64,000 nt of DNA, taken from assembly GCF_037893015.1 (NCBI RefSeq), contig NC_133665.1:193498146-193562145 (forward strand), given 5' to 3'. The translations under genes were made by a program, and so were the position numbers. This DNA is from Macrotis lagotis. Its lineage: Eukaryota > Chordata > Mammalia > Peramelemorphia > Peramelidae. A model generated the notes under the pieces. It ran no database searches. It saw only the letters and a list, made by a program, of their open reading frames with translations, and was not told where the DNA came from. Below are positions 48,321 to 57,800 of this stretch, one piece after another (position 1 is the first letter of the stretch; every line of letters begins with the position of its first letter).

Positions 48321-51300
48321 CTAGCATTTACACAGCACCTTCCTTGTGCCAAATACTTCACAATAGTTATCACAATTTATCTCACAACAATCCTGGAAGT
48401 AACTGCAATTATTATACCCCATTTTACAAATGAGGAAACCAAGGCAAACAAGCAAAGTGACTTTCAACAGACTGCCCCTACTCCAGTGGGCATCCTGGGT
48501 TGTATTTGAAATTCAGTCTTCTCAACTCCAGCCTACTATTCTCTCTCTGCCCCTATTTCCAACCTGACTCTTAGAATTGAGATGGAACAAATGGGTTTGA
48601 GAGTCAGCTGGCAACCTAGGGAAAAAGAATCACTCCTTGAGCATCAGCTAATCAGAAATTCATGTGGAAACCATTATCTTTTCCATGAAAAAAAGGCCTT
48701 CAATCCGGAGAGGAAGGCACTTTCCACAACAGCCTCATGGCCATGCATTCATTCCCTAGTAGGGCCTCTCCAGCTCTCCTGTGACCGATATTATCCCAGG
48801 GCCTCCCAAGTCCCGCTCAAAATGAACTGGACTTCAAAAGTGCAGTTGAAATTCCTTAGACACACAGGACTGTGATGAATAAAGTTTGAAAAAGGTCAAG
48901 TGCCACAGAAATGTGACTATTAACTCTTTTTGGTGCTGAAAACAAAATTTTTCCAAGTGCTGAACATTGCTGTCAAATTTGGGTCAATTTATGAATTTCA
49001 CAATTATTGCTGCAGTTATGTGAATCTCTTCCAAATTACCCTATAAAATGAACTAAAACTAAATAACAAATGAAATTTGCAGAAAACATGCCTTTTTTCA
49101 ATGCTCCTGCACCAAAGAATTAATGACCATTAAAATTAGTGAAGCAAAGGACCTTTTAAGATCCATGTCAGTAATTATGTATTGTGTGCTTAAGTGCTAA
49201 GTTACAAAAGGGAGAAATAGTCACTTACCTTCTAATGGGGAAAAATTACAGGCAAACATTTATAAAGCAAGCTATGTAGTAGAAAAATAGGAGATAAAAG
49301 AACAGAGGGAAGGCTCTAGAATTAAAGGGGGTTTGGGAAGACTTCCTAGATAAGGTGGGATCAACAGGCACAGCTGAAGAGGGAAAGGGTGTCAAGAAGG
49401 GGTTGGGTCCAGAGCAGAGATGGAGGATCTTGTCCATGATACAGCCAGGAGGGCTAAAGAGGCAGGGGGGGTGGGGGGTGGGGGGTGGCACAAGATTATG
49501 AAGAGCCTGCAACACCAAATTGAGCATTTTGCATTTGTTTCAGGAGACTAAAGGAAGCCACTAGGGTCAAATTGAAGTGGGGGAGGAAGGAAGAGGGAAA
49601 AGGATAGAACCAAGGACATGATTAAGACCTTCACTTTTAGGAATAACACGAATGGTTGAATGGAGAAGGGACTGGAGGTGGGTAGATCCCTCAGCAACTA
49701 ACGAAATAATCCATGGAGAAGGGATCTGTATCTGTCTCAGAGGTGCCACTGCCATCAACAGGCTCTAACAGCAGACTGAATGTGGGGGGGGGGGGGTGAG
49801 AGAAGAGAGTCAGGGGTCCAGGATGACTCCTGGAGGCTGTGAGCTTGAGGCCTGGACCATGATGTACAAGAGATAGCAAAATCACATGGTATGATTAACT
49901 TTTTTTTTTTTAACATTAAAGGTAATAGTCTTTGGTCTTTGTTCAAACTCCACAATTCTTGATCTGGACACAGACAGTATTCCTCTCCCGCCCTAAGCAA
50001 AATTAAGACAGTTGGCTTTTTAAAGCACATCCCAAGCCACACTATGGAAGACAGCTGCTTCTGTGCCTACGATCACTGGCTCAGGGGGGAACACTGCAGT
50101 CTAGAAGTCAAACTCTGCCTTTATAAAAAACACAAGTGATTAGTAAGTAACCTGCTAACACTGGTTCCTGTGTCATTCTCAAGACAAGCCATGCATGGTT
50201 CAAGCCTATAACTAATTCATTCTCTATCTCTGTGTGTGTGTGTCTGACTCTCTTTCGTTATACAATACGGTGTCTGATTCATGCTATCATGGACAACATA
50301 AAAGACAATGAAGGCATCTGTAAATTCCATTTAATTGACTTCATTTAGAACCTATTTTCCCCAGGAACCCTGAAATTAAGCTTTTTCTCACTATACAATG
50401 TGACTAAGACACTAAGACTGAGATTCACAACTCAACTCTTTCAAAGAGTTCAACTCTTAAAAGACACAACTGATTGAATCAATCTGAGATGAAAACTGTA
50501 AAAAAAAGATGCAAAAATCTCCCAAGTTGTCTATTTATACAGTTTTTTTTATTTATAGTTTACAGAATTGCATGTCCATAAATGGACAAAAACAAAATGC
50601 TTGCAACATCTGGAGAAGATCCAGAAAACCTAACTGTAAACCAATGTCATTCACAGAGGCCAACTGTATCCTATCATCTGGTTTTACAAGTATTCTCATG
50701 GGATTCATGGAAAACAAACTGGTTCAAGTGCAGGAATTTCAAACTTTTAAGAAATCCCTTCCAAATAGCCATTTTCCCATGCACTTTACTGCAGGAGGTC
50801 AAGATATTATCCTGACTCCTCCAAGATTAAACGCTTAAGAAAGAATACTCAGAATATTTTCTGAACAATATGACTGAATAACAAACAAATATGCCTGAAG
50901 CTCCATTAAAGTATTTACATAATTCAATTTCTGAGTCCAATATTTTGTTCTCCTGTACTAGAATATACCTCATAAATGAATTAAAAGACTCATTTTTAAA
51001 AACTCACCTCAATAATATTGTTAAAATAAAAAATAATTTGACATTATATAGTCTGCAAAATACCAAGATAGCATCAATAGCAACAGCTATTGTTCTCCTT
51101 TCTTTAAGATGAAGAAACTGAGGCTGTGTAACTCACCTAGAATCAAAAGCTCCTAAAAATCTGAGATAGAATTCTAGGCCTGGCTCTCCCCATGGTCTCT
51201 GCATCAAATTAGGAGGTTTAGCATTTAAAGGGACCATCATCCACCTTTCCTGCCTGGATAAAATTTTCCCCTCCATGCACTTCCCAGTTCATAGCTCAGA

Positions 51301-51812
51301 CAGAGAGTAACAATCTATTTATCTTCATATAGTCTGTCAAGAAATACATAGATTCAAAAATAATTGTCCAAGAACAGATTCTGCTTGCAGAGCACTGTTG
51401 TACAGTCAGCATTTAAGGCCACCCCTCCCCCTTCAAGGCCCCAAAAGTGACTCCAAACTCACAAACCCGACCTATCTACTCCCACAGCTGGGGGATACAG
51501 GGATCACTGCCCTTACATGAAGGGGTACCTTTAAAGTTCATAAGGTTTTGAAAGTATGTAGAATGATGAAGGGCATCAACATGCCTCACCTCTAGATCAA
51601 AAGGATTAAGACACCCTATTTTTGCATATTCTGGTCACAACTGAAAAATAAATAGTTCCCCAATTTTCATATCTGAATCAAGTAATGAGATAATTTTTTA
51701 AAGTTCTTACGCTGCACAAAGCCCTGGGCTCAGCATCAGGAACATAAACGCTAAAATAAGCCAAGTCTTGCCCTCTAACGGAGGAGACAACACCTAGGAA
51801 GAGGTCAGCGTT

Positions 51813-51852
<40 letters not shown>

Positions 51853-54800
51853 ATGTGTGTGGGGGAAGAGAAGGGTGCACAGCACAGCAGGGGGTCATTC
51901 TGAGGAGGGCCTAATGTAGACAGCCCCTGGTGAGGGCCAGGGACCAGTCCCCTTCAGGGCTATGGCTTCAACACTGGACTGGAAGCCTGCTCCTCCTCCT
52001 CAAGGCTCTCCATCTCAGGGTCCTAGGCTGCTTCCTGAATATTCAAAAATATTCAGGCTCCACTGGGGTTTGGGATGCTGATTTCCTGCACATGAGGCTA
52101 CCTGCTTCAGGCCCCTTACTATTGTAACATTATTTATTTCCTCCATGAAAAGTCCTAGTCTGCTGCCTCACCATGGCATGGAAGTGACCTTGGATTCAAA
52201 GACCAGGTTCTTCCTCCCTAAAATTTCTTCCAGTACAGATCAAGAAATGGTTTGGCTGCTCTCTTGCAGTTCAGTCATCTTATATTTTCACTAAACTGAC
52301 CAAAAGGATGATGAAATTTCTAGCCACAGCAGTTCCCAAAGACTAAGACTAAAAAAGGGGCTGCAGCCTGTCTTGGGGGCACATTCAAAATCACAAATTT
52401 CTGAATTATGAAGAACCATTTGTTAATAATAAAAGAGAAAGTTCTTTTTCTCAGCTCAGCTTCCTGGCTCAATATCTCTCTAAACAATTTCCCCCACACT
52501 AACAGTGTTTTGGACCAAAGGCTGTGATTCAGCTTGCTCTGCTTGGCTCCAGAAAAGAAAAAGACTAGAAGCAATAGGTAGAAGTTAGCAAATGGGCAAA
52601 ACATGGGCTAACCCAAACTTCCCCAAAATGAGAGGGATTCAGGGTGAACTGAGGTTTTTGTGTCCCTTCTTTGTCTCCCTACAACCTACACAAGAACATC
52701 AAGGAAGAATGAACATGGAAGAAAAGATGAAGGAAATAGTATTTTATAATCCTCATCAGAAATACTACAAGTATGACTCTCACCTTCCTTATCTATGTAC
52801 CCAATTCATATCCCATGGAACAAGATCACTTTTCATCACAAAAACAAAGATAAATTTAGGCAAGAAGTCTGTATGAATCACTTAAGATCTCAAGCTCTAA
52901 TTCTGGTAAGAAAGTAACACCTTTCACCAGATTTTTAAAAAACCCCAGAAGGTAATGCCAATAGCTCTATTTGCATTCACAAAAAACCACCCAAGTAGAG
53001 AGAATTCAAATATTAAGAAAAACCCCGGGCAGCTAGGTGGCACAGTGGATAAAGCACCAGCCCTGGACTCAGGAGTACCTGGGTTCAAATCTGGTCTCGG
53101 ACACTAAAATAATTACCTAGCTGTGTGGCCTTGGGCAAGCCACTTAACCCTGTTTGCCTTGCAAAAACCTTAAAAAAAAAAAGAAAAACCCCAAATCACT
53201 TGATGAAAGAACTATTTGGCCCAGCGAGTACATTTGGGTGTTCCCAAGTTCATAAAGTCCAACAAGGGTCACCAGGTGCTATTACAGTTCCTTGATAATT
53301 CAATATAACTCATGACCCCTTTTCACAGGCAAATGAAACAGATAATTTTTCTGAGAATGTTTTTAAAATGAATTTAAAAAATCCTCAGGATCACAAAGGA
53401 ATCAATTATACCAGAATATTTACCTAATATTCAAAAACATTCAGGCTTCAAGCTAAGAATCCCTGCTATCAAAGAAAAGCCCATTTGCCTCCATGAGCAA
53501 TGGTTTGGCCACATCTATCATTCAATGAGCTATTTACTTGATCAACCATAAATGAGGTTATGGCCCAAGATCAACTGGAGTTCTTCTAAACAAATCAAAG
53601 TCATTATGAAACGAGGATAGTATATCTGCTAGAAATCACTTTCAAATTTTATTCCTGACATTTCACTACAAAACACAAGCCAACTGGTAACTTTCAATTC
53701 TGATAAAGAATTCTCAAGATGGAACTAGGAAGAACTGACAGCAACCCAGGTACTTAATTATTTGAACAGATATTAATTAACAAACTAACCTCACTCTACC
53801 CAAGTATATTCTATAGCAGGTATATTAGCATATGATCCTTGAACATTAGAAATAAAACACACTATTTGCAAGTAAAAATAAATCAAATCAAAAATAAAAT
53901 GATGCAAACTACAAATGTGCATACCTGTACAGTCTTCTTAATTCTATGTGAGGGACCTGGATACTCTGAAGAATACAAGTCTGTTAGGAATAAGGAGTTG
54001 ATTAACGTTGACTTTCCCAATCCAGATTCTCCTGCAAGAAAACAAAAAGCCTCGGTCACTTTCCCCTATCAGGTGACACAAACATGCCCCTAACCTGATT
54101 GTAGAAACAAGGAGCCTCATGGTAAGGCAGTTTTATAAAGTACCATGAGGAGAGCATAAATCATAGCAAAGCGCCACGATGCATACATATCTAGCCAGGT
54201 GTTCCAATTGCAAGGATTTGGAGGGGGGAAAAGTGACTCCAAATGATCAGGACAATCCCTCCCATGTAGCTAACCACCCTGGGCCCACTTGCTCTCTCCC
54301 AGGTTATCCTTTACTACAGAACATACCAGTCTATCATTTTTGTGTCTTTGCCCAAGTGAGACCTATCCTGAGGGAGCATCGGTAGGACCCTTTAAGGGCC
54401 TGGCAAGGACAGGTCAGACTTCCACTTCCTCCTTGTGAGCTTGTCTGAGCTCACCCGATTGGCATACATTGGCTACACAGCGGGAGAATCTAAATAATGG
54501 CTACTGGCTAGAACCAAGAGCAAAAGATCCAATTCAAAGAAGGATGGCTGATAGAGATGTGCTAGGAAAGAGCCAGGACAGCTGGGTGACACAGTGGATA
54601 GAGAGACCTTAAGAGTCAGACAGGCAGGAGTTCGAAGCCAGCCTCAGACATCTGACTCTTACAAGCTGTGTCACTTCACCCTGATTGCCTTTCAGCTGAA
54701 GTCATCTCTAGTCCTGATCCATCGCTGGCCACTGGACCCAGATGGTTCTGGAGGAGAAGGTGAGGCTGAAGACTTATTTAGTCCAACCCCCCCCCCCACA

Positions 54801-57800
54801 AATCCAATTCATGTTATTTGTCATGGCATCACCTCCCTGATGTTATCGTCTTCTTCGAGGATGATGGACAAACATCAGAAAAAGAAAAAAAAGGTGGCAG
54901 AGTTCATCTTATTGTGCAACAAAAGTAATGAACATTTCACAGGACTGGGCTTCTCATAACTATAGTATCATGCAAAAAAAAAAAGGGAGGGGAAAAAATA
55001 TCACTGAGCTAAGTCCTGAGAATATAAATACAAACTAGACAGTCCCTCAAGAAGCTTACATTCTACAGAGGAAGACAGCATCAAGAGGAGCTTGGTAAAA
55101 GCTGGGGGTGGGAGGCAATGTCTGGGGCTCTCAGTGAAGGCCCCCACCCCCAGGGCCCCAGAAATGACTGCCTAGGCAAAGAATGGGGATATAGCCAGAA
55201 AACCAAGAGATCGCTAAGTCATCAAACTTCTGACAATTGTCGTCAAACTGAGAGAGAGATGCTGGCCAAGAGAAATATTGGAGTCAAAAACAAACACATT
55301 TGGAAGCTCTCACAAGATGGAATGAGACAGAGGCATTGGTGAAGAAAATTAGAAATCTAAACAAGCAAGGAAACCAAGTCACCACAAAGGCAGAGAAAAA
55401 TGACATTCTGGGGAAGTCAAGCAAGAAGTCAGATGATTTGATTTAAAAGGTTCATCCCCTTTTTACTATCCATAGAAGTTCGGCTGCCAAAGAAAGAAAC
55501 CAGCAAGGCAGCTGGACATTAGTGCATGGAAGGAGATTGGGGAACCAGCCAGAAGGGACTGGAGAAGTCCAACCCCTCATTTTAAAGATGAAAAAAACAG
55601 GAACCAAAAGATCATGCAATCTGCTTTGGATTACTGGCCACACATCTTGTGGGAAGCAGGTCCATGCTCAATGTTCACTATACCCATTAGCTGCCAAACA
55701 ATTCACAAGGGACTGGTGAACATTACCAAAAGGACAGAAAACATCTTGAACTATATTCATTTTTTTAAAAGGGAAGCAAGGATGAAATCACTGGCTAAGG
55801 AACATGGGAGCTACTGGAAATATTCTACAATGAACCCCCCCCCCCTTATGCTTGTCTCATTGCAATTGAATCAACAGTCCCATGTGCTAGAGACTGTGCT
55901 AAGCACTAATTTCTTGGTTCTTTGTCCTTTGTTATCGAAGACCACCAAAATGACATCACTATGTTTGAGACAAATGATATCGTGTGTCTGACTGTGGTTG
56001 ATAAGATCAATAGGAACTTGTAATACTCTACCATAGGTTGGGCACAAACAGTCCATGTGAATCCCTTGGGTGCCCACTCTAAACTTAAGGATTTCATGAT
56101 TCCTTTGAGTTGCTTCAATTCTGTCTTCCTCATAGAGGGCAGCCCCCCTCACTGATGAGGGCATGCCATGCTGGGCGCTGTGCCAGGGTCTCCCATGCTG
56201 GATAATCAATTCTAACATTCATCAATGAGCCCCTCAGGGTGTCCTGGTAACACTTCTGGCTCCCCTATGGGCACTTCCCCTGTGTGAGTTCTCTGTCGAA
56301 TAGTCTTTCTGGCATTCCAATAACATGTCCAGCCCATTGTAGTTGAGCTCTCTGTAGTAATGTAGTAATCTTGGCCCTTTAGCTGAGAAAGGGCCTCAGT
56401 GTCTGGGATCTTCTCCTGCCAGGTGATCTTCAAAATCTTTCTGAGATAATTTAAATGGAAGCGAAGCTCTGGGAACACCAAGGAAATGGCATCTGCCCTC
56501 CAGGAGCTCAGGTCCCAGTGCAGAAAAACAAGAAAAGGCCTCCACGAGGCAAATACAGGTGCTAAGAAGACCCACTGAGGAGGCCCAGGACTACTCACTA
56601 AAGGAGACTAAAAAATACAGTGAATGCCAGGACCGGACAGGGCCAAGTTTGTGAATGAAAAGAAACTGCTTCCTACTGGGGTCTCCATAGCAGCCAGGAG
56701 CCTGTTAGCAGCCTCAGAATTGACAGACACACCTGTCTCATGTCTCACCACAGTATTCCTGCTGCCCTGCGCCACCAGAAGCCAGGGCCCTCTCTCAGTT
56801 CCTCTTCTGTGTCTTCTGCTGCAGGCTTCCAAACTTCCTACCATTGTGCCCATGTCTTCTCCATCTTCAAGAAAGCCTCCGGGGGCCTCATCCACCCCTT
56901 CTGAGCTTGGCCTCCTGAACTCAATACCCCCAAAGGTCAGAGCCTTCGAAAGCTCTCCAGACTTGACAGCCCCTCCATGCTGGCTGTGATCCCCTAACAT
57001 CAGCTACTGGATACCCCTCAAACACAATACTCTATCTATCCTAATCAATGACAATTAGCCTGGTTTCCATCAATTTAATAGAAGTACAAGGAGGGTGGCG
57101 GGACCTATTCCTGTGCCTTGGTATTCACAACACAGACATCTACTGACCAGAATCAACACAATCTTTATGAGACTCTCCTATTCATGAATGTGGACACACA
57201 TAATGAGGACAGAGTTGGGATCAAACATGGATTTTTTTTAGTTGTTTTTTTTTTGCAAGGCAATGGTTTGCCCAAGGCCACACAGCTAGGTAATTATTAA
57301 GTGTCTGAGGCCAGATTTTAACTCAGGTACTCCTGACTCCAGGGCCGTTGCTCTATCCACTGCGCCACCTAGCCGCCCCAAACATGTCTTTACAAGCAAC
57401 AGTCTACCACCCTTGACCATCTCTCAGATGACTGAACGATGTACAAAAAAGTCTGATTTATTATACCAAAGGCCCCAGGCAAAAGACTTTCCAAAATGCC
57501 TCCTATTCATATATCATGGAGTCCTCTATACACACGAAGTACCAATACCTGTCAGCACCCCAAGTTACAAACGCCCATATCAAGGCATCAACTGGGAGAT
57601 CTGGAAGCTTTCTGACAGTGTTAACACCAACGTGATGGAAGAGATGCTGACCCCTGTCCAGGTTTATGCAGCATTTCTCCCAATATTCCTACTTGAAAAT
57701 AGCACTGTCCTGGTGGCATACAATCCCAGCCCTGGAAGGTATATCTTGACTTCTCTCAAAGAATGGGGTCCTATGAGCCTCTGCTGCAGAGATGACAGGA

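Larger units (their letters stand above)
46363..53924 (-). other. SEPTIN7: SEPTIN7 intron J/K
   Basis: 7.6 kb, the longest internal intron. Contains a C30 tract, two full SINEs, (TC)n, (ATC)n and (GT)n arrays, MIR pieces, an L2-like block at 49245-49880 and an L1 tail. Sequences 46370-47320, 48570-49240, 50040-51080, 51210-51800 and 51870-53010 show no exon or clear repeat. Confidence 0.75.

Noticed and set aside
55871-56598. Zinc-finger-like minus-strand frames taken at first for a host gene
   Set aside because: The sequence pattern (LRKILKI.WQ.KIPDTE and a terminal CPxxGR stretch) is that of a LINE C-terminus, and the copy is broken.
56608-57000. 130-codon minus and 121-codon plus frames
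   Set aside because: Complementary frames over one stretch with Ser/Pro/Leu-rich composition and no motif. No support as a gene.
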